Assembly (NCBI GenBank): GCA_963210315.1
Contig: OY723291.1
Span: forward strand, 1,550,001 to 1,614,000
Direction: 5' to 3'
From: Rhynchopus euleeides
Taxonomy: Eukaryota; Euglenozoa; Diplonemea; Diplonemida; Diplonemidae
Length of the DNA stretch: 64,000 nt
Positions 22,205-32,898 of this stretch are shown in pieces. How positions within the stretch are numbered: the stretch's first letter is position 1; every line of letters begins with the position of its first letter. The notes under the pieces were generated by a model. That model was given only the letters and a program-made list of their open reading frames with translations, ran no database searches and had not been told where the DNA came from. The position numbers and the translations under genes are program-made.

Positions 22205-23257
22205 TCAAAGTGCGGCCATCGCCTGTCGTAGTTGTGTTACACCTTGGGCAAGACAAGCCATCCTGCAGGCCTCATCTTCTTCGTCAGAACTGTCATCCCC
22301 CTCCTGCTGTGCGCGTTGGTCAAGCGTGCTCAAAGTCGCCTCGGATGACACGAATGGTGTGAAAGTCGCCCCCAGCGGGATTGGCATTTTGCACAAGCAG
22401 AGCGATAATTTGCGGTGTCCTTCGGGGAACCGGAACAGGAAGTAGGGCGCGCTGATGGGTTCAACGAAGTCCTGTGTGTTGCAGTGCACAAACCCCTTCT
22501 GCAGCTGTGTCAACTGTGTGCAAAGAACATACACAGCCAATCTATGAGCGTGTCGGGTGTGCAGACACGGACACAGAATGACTTCTCTATACCCGAGGAT
22601 CCCGTCCTGCGACAGGTGCGCAACCTTCCAAGGCATGCCCGATGCGCGCCGCTTCTCTTCTGCCATCGCAAGATCTCTCTCGTAAGTTGCGGAGCTGGCG
22701 ATTGTAACGGCATCTTTCTTGCGATGTCCGTTCTCTGCTTCTTCAAATTCGTCGTTGTTCTGCAGAGGCACTGCATCTTCTGGAGCCCACCAATGATGGA
22801 GACTGTGTACGTAGGCATTGCGCGTTGATCCCTTTTCGGCATGCTCCATCAACCAGTGAAATATATGCCCTGAGATCCGAGCACGCAAGAAGGGAATCCG
22901 GGCTGACTCATCCTTGCATCCCCAGAAGTGCCAGGGGATGTCTGCATACCGGAAATGCATGAGGTCTGCAAGGGAGACAAAGAGGTAGCGGAACAAGCCC
23001 TTGTAGGTGTGTCCTGTGACAGGCAAGCACGACCTTCCGGAACTGAGCACCTGTCCCATTCTGCGACACATTCAGTGCAAGGTTTGTACAGGTCTTGTCG
23101 AATATTTTTTTGTTGTCTCATCCAGTACCCTGATCAGCCGCATGGCGAGCCCCTTGCAGTCATGGAGTGCTGGGGTGACGTAGCGGGCATTGGGAAGCAC
23201 ACCTGCCAAGAGGGAGGGGTAGCCAGCCTCTTTCATCTCAGAGAGAGTCAGGTGCGG
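22205..23257 (-). pseudogene. Element-encoded protein, copy 1 (5'-truncated, in-frame TGA)
   Basis: The minus-strand frame 23071-22205 encodes 288 residues with clear protein character (WKVAHLSQDG, FWGCKDESARIPFLRARISG, acidic SSDEEDE tail region). The same frame continues upstream past a TGA at 23074-23072 to about 23257, where homology to copy 2 stops. Copy 2 carries the same TGA and extends further. Function unknown; because it is the only large protein in the element it is the best candidate for part of a transposase, but no DDE motif is evident. Confidence 0.5.
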
Positions 23258-23261
23258 GTAT

Positions 23262-23656
23262 CGATCGCTTCGATAGTGCCGGCAAGAAGGTCAAGACGGC
23301 AAGCAGCATCCCCAACGAGCTTGAGCTGTTGGAGGTGGTCCCCGGGGAGATCGCTAGCGCGCAGCCGACCACGGTGACGTACCGGCTGACAGCCTCGTCT
23401 AGTGCTGCGAAGGGGCCCGATCAGCAGTCCGCAAAGTACGAGACGCAAGCCGCTCGGTTCCATGGCAGTCGCGTGCTGAAGTGGGTCGTGACAGGGACGA
23501 CATTTCTGGCAGGTTGGGCCAGCTCCTGCGCGGGCTCAGGGAGGAAGGCACTCCCGTGGATGCCCCTTCCTGGCTAGGGCTGGCTCGTGTGCTTCGCCCT
23601 CTGGACTGTATCCAGCAGCTTGCTCGTCGCTACCCATCCGGTCGGGCGTGGTGGTA
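23262..23656 (+). pseudogene. Frameshifted coding relic inside element copy 1
   Basis: The plus-strand frame reads as credible protein (KTASSIPNELELLEVVPGE, then TVTYRLTASSS) to about 23510. Credible protein then continues in another frame (GQLLRGLREEGTPVDAPSW) to a TAG at about 23654-23656. Codons end mostly in G or C. This segment is absent from copy 2. Family not recognised. Confidence 0.4.
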
Positions 23657-24139
23657 GACTGTGACACGCAATGACCGTCGTTGCGAGGCACTGCAGCACA
23701 GCAGCAACAGCAGGCGGACATCCGGTGAGGGCACGTGACGCACCTTCCTTCAGGTGTGCCCAGTACTCCCCTGCCACCTTTGCACTCCTTTTTGGCATTG
23801 TCTCGTCTCCGAGACTCCTGGTGGGTGATGCTATGTCTCGGGACAATATGAAGGCAAAGACAACTATTCCTGTAATATTCCCATTCTGGGGTGGTGGGGA
23901 AGGGGTCGCCCCCCCCCTCTCCCTCTGGGGTTTTTCCCTTCAAAAACCGCATTCTCGCATTGTTTGAGTGCATCCGGACCTCATACTTTTTCTCTCGCCA
24001 AAAATAGTGGGAAAAAAACCCCATTACTCCTTGGACCACTGAAGGAAAAAGGTGGGTAAATTTATTTTCCCCCCTCTTGATAACTTTTGAGTAAATTTTT
24101 TCGGGATCCTGGATCCCTCAATAGTCAATAGTATTTAGC

Positions 24140-24282
24140 CTACCGGCTGGGGAAGGCCGTGCAAAAATCATGCACAATGTTCGTCGCCTCCGCAGCCTCG
24201 GGACTCTCTGCGCTCTTCTTCTTCTTAATCGACTTTGCCGCCGGCTTCGCTGCCGGCTTCGTTGTCGTCTTCCCCATTTTTG
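24140..24282 (-). pseudogene. Truncated small basic protein of the CACGG element
   Basis: Encodes the N-terminal 43 or so residues (a Lys/Ala-rich tail MGKTTTKPAAKPAAK and on to FCTAFP) identical to the intact 126-residue gene at 41315-40935 in copy 2, then diverges and stops. It is a 3'-truncated version. Confidence 0.6.
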
Positions 24283-24509
24283 TGAATCAGGTCTGCGAGC
24301 TGGGATGGGTGGAAACGTCCGTTTCGTTTGGTGTGGCTGTACTTCAGTGACGAGTGCCACATTGCATAGGTATCATGGGAAAAATGAGTGAAAATAGGTG
24401 AAAAGACTCCCGCTAGCGGGAGTCTATACTCCCGCTAGCGGGAGTTGGACTCCCCCTAGTTGAGACTCCCGAAAAGGGTTACCCTACCCCCGCTGGAGTC
24501 CACCGTGTA

Positions 24510-25990
24510 CGCCATCTTCTTCTGAATTCTGTCAGCAACAATGCTCGTTTTTTTTGTGATATTTTCCGCACACTTCAATGTGGGTGGAAAGTTTCTCGCG
24601 CTTTGTTCGTGCCCTTGTGCTCCTCACTCACGACACCATCATCAGCAGGAGTGTGAGTGTGGAAGCGTCAACGCAAAAAGGAACCGTAGCAAAAAGTGCC
24701 GATCAAAGCGCAGAGACACTTTTCTCTCCTTGATGTGTCTTTTGTGGCTAAGAGCCCCGTAGAAACAAAAATGTAGAACCTGCGCAGTCACCGGGCCTCT
24801 TTAAAAAGAAGTGTTCCTCTCCCCTGTGGGTGTTGCCTCCGCTATGGTGCCCAAAACGCTGCGTTTTTAGGTGCATTTCCCTCCTCATCTTAATAGGGGA
24901 AAACCCGCTGACATTTTGCCGAATAGTGGTGCCATACCGCCCTCTCTCCCCCCCCCTGTCAAACAATACTCAGAAGCGCGGGTCGTGGTTTCCAGCAAAT
25001 AATCTGCAGCGCATCGCCCGAATCGTTCAAAGAAAGCACAACAGATGTATCCCAGAGTTGCCCAGCAAGCAAGCCTCTGGTCAAACTTTGTTGGTTTGGG
25101 TGGGGGGGGGGAGAGGGGAGTGTTCTAAAGACGTGCTCTCCTTTCCCCCTCGCCCCCTGTCTCCGGTGGCCCAGCTCCTGCCCATACAGAGGAGGCTCTA
25201 GGGGGACTCTTGGGGCGTCTGTCGTTCAGTGCGCATAGAGGTGGGATACGGGGGAAGGTTGTGGTGGTGTTTGTGCAGTTTTCCCAACAAAACCCCCCCC
25301 CCCCCCCCCGCCTCTGCTTCTTTCATTTCATCGCTGGCTGGGGGTGTTGTGTGGCATGTGGGGATGAACACAAAACTGTACGGCATCGCTGTGACGTCGC
25401 TGCCAGTGTGGGGCGGGTGGCAAACCAGCAATACCCTGATTTTTTTTGCCAAAATATTCAGTGGGAACGGACGGCGCAGGCAGTGTGCTGAGAGAGAGCA
25501 GACCACCACCATGAATTCACAGCAACGCCCTTCGCAGGGGACATGACACACCTCGCACCACCGTCGCTCGTGCGCACAAACACAGCATCGTGACTCTTTC
25601 CACAGCAGGATTCCCTTCAGTTGTCAAAAAAGACTGCGGGGGGGTCAGCCTCGGGCAACAAAAGACACAATCCGACCCACAGCAAATACTGCGGGAGTTG
25701 ATTTTTTTGTTTGCCCGCCGTTTGGCTTTGGCGCACAAACAAAGAGCCCCTTATCTTTTTTGTGAGGATCGAAACGCAGCACAGCACGGAAGGCACCCGG
25801 TTTGCCCGCCGTCAGAAGCATGCCATACATCTCCGGGTTTGTTTTGCCCCGCCCACCCACCCCCCCGCCCCCCATTGCGAATTGCCCGCCCCTCCTCCCC
25901 TCCTTTCGCAGGCAACGTTCTGTCAACCACCAGAAAGATATAAAGAAAGCAAATTCCGCAGCCTGCCTTTCTGGCACCAAAGGCATGGTT
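24510..25990. other. Intergenic
   Basis: No supported gene. C-runs (25290-25310) and a CGTCAACGC(A/G) stretch near 24660-24680 also seen near 15511 and 35530, probably repeat debris. Confidence 0.35.
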
Positions 25991-25999
25991 GCATAGCGG

Positions 26000-26085
26000 C
26001 CGTTTTAAAAAATCCCTTGTATTTTGTGGACTTGCAAAAACGGCCGCTGATTTTCAGCATTTTAAAAAACGGCCGTTTTTTTTAC
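26000..26085. repeat. AACGGCCGTT palindrome cluster, left
   Basis: Three copies of (A)CGGCCG(T) in A/T-rich context (about 26001, 26038, 26071). Matching copies occur at 27537-27550 and 27570-27580 on the far side of the transposase relic, like subterminal repeats of a transposon. Confidence 0.6.
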
Positions 26086-26119
26086 CTGGGAATTTTGTAT
26101 GGGGCGTGGGTCAGCAGGC

Positions 26120-27280
26120 GAGATCCCACCGCCAGGAGTGCCTCCCCACTGCAAGGGATACCCTGCAGCAAGCATTGTGAGTGCGCCTTCAAGTATGATG
26201 CGAAGAGTTCAGACTTTGTGGACCACTTTGACGGACCGCGCCATATCAAGAAGAAGAAGAACGCAGCGTTGAAAGTGCAGAGCCAGGGAAACAGCTGGCG
26301 CTGTCGGAGTGCGATACCCTCAGTGGCAGGCTTGCAACTTCGGATCGGGGTGCGTTGTTCACCGGATCACCGGCTGGCATGGTGCATGATGCTGTCAAGA
26401 AGTGTGTCCCGAGGAGGGGCTGAACATGGTTGCGGCCGATCTAGGCACGTGTGTCGTGGATGACCGTGCAGGCAGAGGTGGGTGTCGCTCACTGGCATCA
26501 GGGCTCTTCCGACAGAGCTTTCCCTTGATCTCGGCGACAGCACCCCGGATGAGAAGGACACCGCCTTCGCTGATTTATTCCCGAAGGCACGGGCGATCAT
26601 CCCGGGCAATATGCAGCACCAGCTGGATGGGTTCACGACCGCACTGGCGCTGAAGGATGTGCTGTGCCACATCTCTGACGCAGCTGAGAGGGAGAAGCAG
26701 GCGAGCAAGACGGCACCACCGGCCGTGCGATCCCGCTTCTCTCCGACACACACTACCTGCACCGCTTGAGTGGATCTGCACCTTGCACCACGTCCCCGGG
26801 CATTTATACAATCTTCCGGGCCCGCTGCAGGAGCGGCCCTGCTACGTGTGCGTCGCTTCTGCGGTTGGCAGAGATGCCCACGAAATCGCTGGGCTGGAGT
26901 CCCACCTGCAGGCCGCCGTCCGCCTGACGGCACCCCTCGCATCGCTGCTCCAGAAGTACTGCGATGCGCAGCTGGGTGTGCCAACGGCGTGCCCCTGTCG
27001 ACGCAGTGTACACCGACATTGAGAATGTCATCGAGAAAGTGTCTGACGTGGGGAAGTACGACCCCCCCGTGCCCCTGGCAGGGGAGCTGGCCTGGGCTGG
27101 CGACCGCATGCGCAGAAGGTGGGACGGCACGGAATCAGGGAAGTCCTTCTGGTTTGCGGTCCGCCGTCTGTGCCCGAGCGCGTACGGCCGCATGAGTCGT
27201 AGGGGTGTCAGAACTCCGGTGCCACCTCCCCTCTGTTTCGGGGAGGTCACGAGCAGGGCCTGGGTGATCTACGACTAGGC
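26120..27280 (+). pseudogene. Degraded transposase-like gene (BED-finger / hAT-like)
   Basis: Coding-like segments occur in shifting frames. The first encodes a CSKHCECAFKYDAK segment and then DHFDGPRHIKKKK, a C-C-H-H arrangement like the BED finger of hAT transposases (about 26155-26270). The second is 26520-26768 (DLGDSTPDEKDTAFADLFPK and following). The third is 26790-26960 (RPCYVCVASAVGR, LESHLQAAVRLTAPLAS). The fourth is 27004-27200 (VYTDIENVIEKVSDVGKYD, WFAVRRLCPSAYG). Frames break at least three times, so it is dead. The palindromic repeats on both sides support a transposon origin. The hAT assignment is tentative. Confidence 0.45.
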
Positions 27281-27534
27281 CACCACGTTCCGAGGGTGTG
27301 CTGGATTTCTGGGACAACCCGGGGGCGAACCGGGCTGCTACACTCCTCTCTGCTCTCGGGTGTCTGCTGCTTGTCGAGCGACAGGCAGGGCGGAAGCCAT
27401 TTTTCTTTGTACAGTCGACAGAGAATTGCAGTGCCCAATGTCATGTGCAGGCATCAGGGAGTTGTCAAGTGTGTTTCCTCAGCTCGGTACGGTAAGCAGG
27501 AGGCGAATCTCCAAAGGAAAATAGGAGGGGGAAA

Positions 27535-27590
27535 AAAACGGCCGTTTTTTCGCCAACAAAACATGAAAACGGCCGTTTTTATATTTCGGT
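27535..27590. repeat. AACGGCCGTT palindrome cluster, right
   Basis: Two A/T-flanked AACGGCCGTT copies mirror the cluster at 26000-26085. A weaker third is at about 27638. Exact element ends were not found. Confidence 0.55.
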
Positions 27591-27599
27591 AGCGGGAAC

Positions 27600-28970
27600 T
27601 GAGGTAGTGAATTCTCAGAAAATCCACTCCCTCCATGACGGCCGTTATGACACTATGCAAAGGGTGTTGTCTGGTTTGTCGTTGGATGAATTTCTGCCTC
27701 CGTCCGAATGCCAGCCATTTTCCCCCCCGCCAGGAGGTGTTAGTTTGCCAAGTCTGTCGAAAGTCTGTTGAGTCGTCGAAGTTTCTAATATTTCGGCTGC
27801 AACTTCCTTTGGCGCACTGCTGCCATTGAGGGGGGGGGGGATATAAGAACGAGTATATTATTTTTTTTCGCTGGCGGCGGTTGGCGGGTGGGTGGAGCTG
27901 GAATCTTTTCCTCCCTTCCGCCTCAGCCCCTTTGGCTGGAGTGCCGCACCGCCCACATGGCGCTCCCACCCTCCCCTCGCACACATCAGCTAAAGGACTG
28001 ATGTTGCTTGCTGTCTTTGTCACGTGAACCTCACAAGCTTTATGATAGGCCGGGAAGTGAACCAGACCTGCGTGTTCTGTGCACAGTGGAGGTTGTGTCT
28101 GCCTGGGAACTGGCCCCCCCCCCCCCCCCCCGCCAGGCCCCTAAGGTCCTCGCTCCTTTCCTGATGAGATGGCGAGCGGAGGAAGGCTCGAAATGGCGAC
28201 ACAACAACCCGTATTGCAACAACGTGATGAATGAAAGAGCAACAGCCGTCGCACGGAGCAGGGCAGGCAAAGGCTGCTCTCCCACGCGTGTAGTACTGTT
28301 CATGATGGAGGTTTCTTCACACTGCTCGGCAGTTTTCGGCGACCTTCCTTCTCAAAGTGGGAGGAAAATCACGACAAACGAAACGCAACTCGTCGGAAAA
28401 CCCGTAGCGGAAGACCCGTATTGCGGAACAACCATTTCTTCATTCCACCCCCCTCCTCCCTTCTCCTGCCACACCGACTTCCAACAAGGAGCTTTGCCAG
28501 GCGGAACTGCGACGATGGGTGGGTAGGGGGGTGAAGCGCGAGGGCCGCAGATCTTTTTGTGCCCTGCCAGTTCACACACAAAGAGGTGCCGCACAGTTCC
28601 GCAGGCATTTTGTTTCTGCCGCGTTTTCTTTTCCTTGCGAACAGTGAAAAAAATGCGCTCTCGCTATATCCATGAAATGATCACACATTGCAGTTGTACT
28701 TTGCCTCTTTTTCGAAAAGAGGCCGGATGAAACATGAATTAAGACGTAGGGAAGAAGAATGGGTGCTATAGGGGGTATGGAAATTTAGTCATTCTTAGTC
28801 ACTTTTAGGCGATTTACGCGCGGTTTTTCGGCTGGGGAAAAGAGAGTAAGATTTTCGAAAAAAATCGATTTTTTCGCAAAAAATCGCATTGTGTCGTAGT
28901 CGCGCGTAGTCACCCGTAGTCGCCAGGTCGAGGTTCCCAGATTCCATACCCCCCGGGGTACTGAATTACC
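27600..28970. other. Intergenic
   Basis: No gene supported. G-run at 27830-27840 and C-run at 28116-28130. Confidence 0.35.
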
Positions 28971-28971
28971 G

Positions 28972-29182
28972 ATTTTTCGACATGTCGAAAAAAAAAATTT
29001 TGGCCGAAAAAAAATTTTTTTTTTCGGCCGACTAAACCGAAAATCGGGCCCTCTGGGGTGCCACACCGATATTTTTCGGATTTTTTTCGGATTTTTTTTC
29101 GATTTTTTTCGGTTGGGGTGGCCACCAGTCCAGGCTGCTGCCCCAGGGTGGCCGGATTTTCGACATGTCGAAAAAAATTTTT
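28972..29182. repeat. Roughly 210-bp MITE-like repeat with TCGACATGTCGA ends, copy 1
   Basis: Starts and ends with the palindrome TTTCGACATGTCGAAA. Inside are a GGCCGAAA/TTTCGGCC inverted pair, the run CTAAACCGAAAATCGGGCCC, and a T-rich TTTTTTCGGA ladder. Other copies: 37172-37366, 43426-43605, and a copy split by the retroelement (30409-30481 plus 35099-35190). Confidence 0.85.
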
Positions 29183-29324
29183 TTTTGGCCGGGGGCCCTC
29201 GTGGGGGGAATCCACCAAGTACACCAATGTCCCGGGGGGGATTGACAGGACATCCCCTGCCGGTCGGTTGTCCTGGTAAGCGTGGGCCATAGCAACCCGG
29301 AACCACAGTGCGTCGTGGGACGTT

Positions 29325-29420
29325 GGGGGTCCTCGCGCCGAGTCACTGTGAGTCACGAGTCGTCAGTTTTCAGCCAAACATGGCTGACTTCTCACTTTTT
29401 ATCACTCGGCGAGGGCCCCC
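29325..29420 (+). mobile_element. 96-bp MITE, GGGGGTCCTCGC ends, GTT duplication
   Basis: GGGGGTCCTCGC at the left and GGCGAGGGCCCCC at the right, flanked by GTT on both sides (29322-29324, 29421-29423). The interior matches the telomere-array copies at 49201 and 49424. The ends are slightly decayed. Confidence 0.8.
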
Positions 29421-30408
29421 GTTGTGGGCCTCCCTGTTGAGGCGGCGCAGCTTCTCCCGTAGACGACGGATACCATCCTGCTTCGCGGCCTGCTGTACTC
29501 GCGTCGTAGCCGTCCCCCGTGCCTCCTTCCTGCTCCGTGCCTCCGTGAGCGCGGGGTGGGCCTACCACGCCGCTCAGCTCGCTTCTGACCAGGCGCACCA
29601 TCGCCTCGGGGATCAGCCCCTCCGACGTTGTCCCTTAATACACTTCGCCTCCCCGTGCAGCGGGAACCGTCTCCTGCACCGATGTCCCACATTGGCCTTG
29701 GTGTCCGCACCCCCGCCATCGCCTTCACCAGCTTCTCCATGAAGCTGACCGCGAGGGGGGTGAAGGTAGCGCGTCGATGACCTCCGGGCCGTCCTCCAGC
29801 GCCCCTCTACGGGCGGATTTGGAGGGTGGCCCGGAGTCGGCGGTGTTGGACATCGGTGCGGGTGGATCGGCTCTGTACTCCGAGTCGCGGACCCACTCTA
29901 GACGAAGAGGGTGTCGCGGCCGTGTGGGGAACCAAAAACCTGGTGAAGGTTAGTGCCGAACGCCATGACAGCCTCGCCCGCCTGGAACACGTTGCGCCGT
30001 GACTGATTGCCTTGACCCACCCACCAAGGGGCCCCTGCACGTGCCTCCGGTACTGCGCCCCTGCTGGCCTCCTGTGTCCGACCGCCACGAGCTGCACTTG
30101 TGGTGTCGGCCAGCCGTACCACTGGCTCTTCGGACCACACACCTGCATGCGTGGGACCAGGGGGTTCCCTCCCCAGGGACGTCCGAGTCTCGTCGTTCGC
30201 AGTAGCACGTGGGATTTTCTCTGAAATTTGCACCAAATCGCCATGTTGTGAGTCAACCCTTCGATCTGAGCCACACCGAGATCGTCTTTTTCGAGAATCG
30301 GGGTCCAAATACGCTCCCCAGGCTAGGGACCCCCCAACTCCCCACACTCTTTTTTTGGGCGTTTTTCCGCTCATTTTTTCTCACTTTTTCTCACTCGGTA
30401 GCGAGGGC
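29421..30408. other. Repeat-rich spacer, no supported gene
   Basis: Open frames on both strands are GC-rich but lack motifs. The right end of another GGGCCCTCGC-type MITE (CACTCGGTAGCGAGGGCCCCC) is at about 30391-30411 without its left half. Confidence 0.35.
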
Positions 30409-30481
30409 CCCCAAAAAAAAATTTTTTTTCGGCCGACTAAACCGAAAATCGGGCCCTCTGGGGTGCCACACCGATATTTTT
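30409..30481. repeat. Left half of a MITE-like repeat split by the retroelement
   Basis: Matches the 28972 repeat up to CCGATATTTTT. The sequence resumes with the next consensus bases (CGGATTTT) at 35099. Confidence 0.85.
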
Positions 30482-30625
30482 TGCTATAACCTGCTCAGGT
30501 CACGGTAAAAAAGACTGTTGGCAGCGCACGTATGGACACCCATACACGTACAGGTGCGCACAAACAAAAAGATCCGCTTGTGCAACACATTTTCCCCCCA
30601 AAACACACACACTCGCACTCACACG

Positions 30626-31663
30626 ATGGCCGCCCCAAGGACTGCCGAGCGCTTCAGGGTGCGCGACATCGATGTAGACAACCTGATGCCCCTCCAATTG
30701 GTGAACGGGTACGAGCCGGTGGCACCTAAGGAAGGGTGCGCGTTCCCCGAATGCACCACCGCCCATGATGGGCCGGTTGCAGGGAACTGTGCGGTGTGTG
30801 GCCTCGGGGAGTACACCAGCTGTATGGAACAGCTCCTCCCGGAAGGAACGCTGCGGGCGTTCCAGGTGGCCAGGGAGGACGGGAGGCGTGTGTGCCCCGT
30901 CTGCTCTTGGATCCATGAGGGGTCCAAGAGCGAGCCCCGCCCGGAGGCGGGGCTCCTCCCACCAGTGACTGTGCACCCTGATGGTGCCGGCCACAATACT
31001 GAGGGATGGGGAAACCTGGAGTTCCTGGATGACATGGACTCGCAGAGGCTGAAGGAAGTGATCCTCCTCATGGTGAGGAAGGTGACCAACCTGGAGGCTG
31101 AGCTGCGCCGGGACAGGGCTAGCCGTGATGTGGGTGCCATTGACATCCAGCGGGTTGTCACGTGGACGTCTGCGGTGCAGAGCGAGGCCGGCCGGATGAT
31201 GCTGCGCTCCAAGTGTGCGGTGTCGTTCAACGAGTCGGGCCTGCAGAATGGCGACCCCAACGCTTTCCATGTGCGGGAAGGCCTTACGGCATTCGACAAC
31301 CTGGATTTGGGATTCAGGATGTGCCGGGACGGGGCGGCCCCAGACAGCACGGCCATGGAGCTGTTGCATAAAAATGTAGTGACCCTCCAAGCCATCAAAC
31401 TGGGTTCGCTCGGTTTGGGGGCGAGGAGACACTACGAGGACAAGGCCAAGCGCATGGCTTGGACCAAGTTCTCTGCGGAATGGCAGGTTCGAATTGAAGG
31501 AGACGCACGGGCAGTCGCAGCGAGCGACCTGAAGGCAAAGGAGGCAAAGGAGGCGAAGCCTGCACCCCCGCCGCCCCACCATCAACACCGCAGCAACCCC
31601 TACCCGCAGAGGCGCCCCATCCAGCTGTTCAACAACAGGGGCCCTCGGCAGGCGGGAAAGTGA
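30626..31663 (+). CDS. Gag-like ORF1 of the tyrosine-recombinase retroelement
   Basis: 345 residues. It starts at the first ATG in the frame after a CACACA-rich leader. The N-terminal third is Cys/His-rich (CAFPEC, NCAVCGLGEYTSC, CPVCSWIHEG), consistent with zinc-binding knuckles. The centre is helical, including a predicted coiled segment (LKEVILLMVRKVTNLEAEL). The C-terminus is Pro/His/Lys-rich, as expected of a nucleic-acid-binding gag. No sequence match to a known gag is recalled; the assignment is by position upstream of the recombinase and RT. Confidence 0.7.
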   Translation: MAAPRTAERFRVRDIDVDNLMPLQLVNGYEPVAPKEGCAFPECTTAHDGPVAGNCAVCGLGEYTSCMEQLLPEGTLRAFQVAREDGRRVCPVCSWIHEGSKSEPRPEAGLLPPVTVHPDGAGHNTEGWGNLEFLDDMDSQRLKEVILLMVRKVTNLEAELRRDRASRDVGAIDIQRVVTWTSAVQSEAGRMMLRSKCAVSFNESGLQNGDPNAFHVREGLTAFDNLDLGFRMCRDGAAPDSTAMELLHKNVVTLQAIKLGSLGLGARRHYEDKAKRMAWTKFSAEWQVRIEGDARAVAASDLKAKEAKEAKPAPPPPHHQHRSNPYPQRRPIQLFNNRGPRQAGK

Positions 31664-31751
31664 CAGCCGCCTGTGCCTCCCTCCTTGTCCCTCCCTCCCC
31701 TCCCCTCAACCCCTCCCCCCACCCCCCCAACTCCATCCCCCCGCCCCGTGC

Positions 31752-32898
31752 ATGACTCCAACCCTGGCAAACCCTCCCCCCCCTCCCCCTGTGTACGAGC
31801 AGTGGCGGCCGGTCTTCGACCGTATCAAGTCGCGAAAGAAAGAAGGGATCGAACCGGACGCGATCGAGGATCTGAAGGACCTGACGTTGAAGAGGATACG
31901 CAGCGCATACGCCTCCCCTCAGTCTTTCCTCTCGGTGCTGAAGAGGGCGGATGCCTTTCGGAGCACCCTTCAGGCCCACGATCCCACCATTGGCAACGAC
32001 ATGGCGTATCTGATGTGGGTGGAATGGAAGATGCAACAGGGCCACTTCCAGGCCTCGTCANNNNNNNNNNNNNNNNNNNNNNNNNNNNNNNNNNNNNNNN
32101 NNNNNNNNNNNNNNNNNNNNNNNNNNNNNNNNNNNNNNNNNNNNNNNNNNNNNNNNNNNNNNNNNNNNNNNNNNNNNNNNNNNNNNNNNNNNNNNNNNNN
32201 NNNNNNNNNNNNNNNNNNNNNNNNNNNNNNNNNNNNNNNNNNNNNNNNNNNNNNNNNNNNCCTCGTCAGCAAATCAAGCAATTACGTTCTACAGAATGGC
32301 ACGGGTGGGTCAGGTGTCGGCGTACACGAAGGGCCTGAGCCCCCTGTTCAAAGAGTTCGACCGGCTGGAGGCCAAGCGGGCAGCGACACCCCCGGTGGCT
32401 ACCATCCTCAGTGCAGCGAGGTCGGGCCAGACAGTCGATCATCACGCCCTGTTGCTTCAGGTCAGTATCGGTGCACGGTTTGTGGACCTGGTCCGGCTTC
32501 GGGCGAAGCATGTGCGGGTGCAGGGGGAGAGGATCGTGATCACCTTGGCGGGCGGCAAGACAGATCGCAAGTCCCTCGGACAAACACTGAGCTTTCCCCG
32601 ATCGGCGGAGGTGGCGAGCAGTCTCCTCAACAGGGTGGGAAGCACAACCCCCGAGGGCTACGTGTTCCCCGAGTTGGAGTACCGGACATACCTCAGCTTT
32701 ACGAAGACCCACCTCGGGGTGACGCCCCACCTTGTGCGACACGCCACCCTCTCCCACACGGCAGAGATAGCAGGAGAGCAGGCAGCCCAGGCCCTGGGCC
32801 GCCATCGCAACGTGGAGACAACCCGGCAGTACGCGGATCGAACCACGTGGGGCTCAACGGTGGTGTCAGCGGGGGCGACGGAGTGGCTGTCACGCTGA
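31752..32898 (+). CDS. Tyrosine recombinase (ORF2 of the retroelement), interrupted by N gap
   Basis: Integrates the circular DNA intermediate. The N-terminal part (31752-32060) has the SAM-like core-binding character (LTLKRIRSAYASPQSFLSVL). After the 200-N gap the catalytic domain carries all signature residues: Arg in SIGARFVDL (codon 32476), His and Arg of HLVRHA (32728, 32737), His in GRHRNVE (32803) and the nucleophile Tyr in TRQYAD (32830). The frame after the gap is the same protein, and the eight bases before the gap are repeated just after it, so the N run is probably not a real loss. The stop at 32896-32898 overlaps the RT frame, which lies at -1. Confidence 0.9.
32061..32260. other. 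Assembly gap (200 N), probably spurious
   Basis: The left flank ends CCTCGTCA and the right flank begins CCTCGTCAGC. Overlapping the eight shared bases keeps the recombinase frame open across the join. Confidence 0.8.

Larger units (their letters stand above)
21912..24507. mobile_element. CACGG-ended DNA transposon, copy 1, TA duplication
   Basis: The left end CACGGTGGACTCCAGCGG and right end CCGCTGGAGTCCACCGTG are perfect 18-bp inverted repeats, flanked by TA (21910-21911 and 24508-24509). Subterminal regions hold many copies of GACTCCCGCTAGCGGGAGTC, a perfect palindrome, as in CACTA-type elements. It shares 21912 to about 23258 and about 24150-24507 with copy 2 (39218-41593); the middle differs. 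CAC termini, a 2-bp duplication and subterminal repeats fit the CACTA/Mirage/Chapaev group (inference); no catalytic core is recognised. Confidence 0.85.

Noticed and set aside
28785..29356. Open frames through the TCGACATGTCGA repeat
   Set aside because: The same translation appears wherever the repeat occurs; it is non-coding repeat sequence with homopolymer-driven frames.
29421..30374. Long minus-strand frames upstream of the retroelement
   Set aside because: Frames on both strands are similarly long in GC-rich sequence, and no motif supports either.
31752..32850. Reading the RT frame as one protein from 31752 across the gap
   Set aside because: The N run imposes an arbitrary frame; catalytic recombinase residues lie in the other frame, and the eight-base flank overlap explains the discontinuity.
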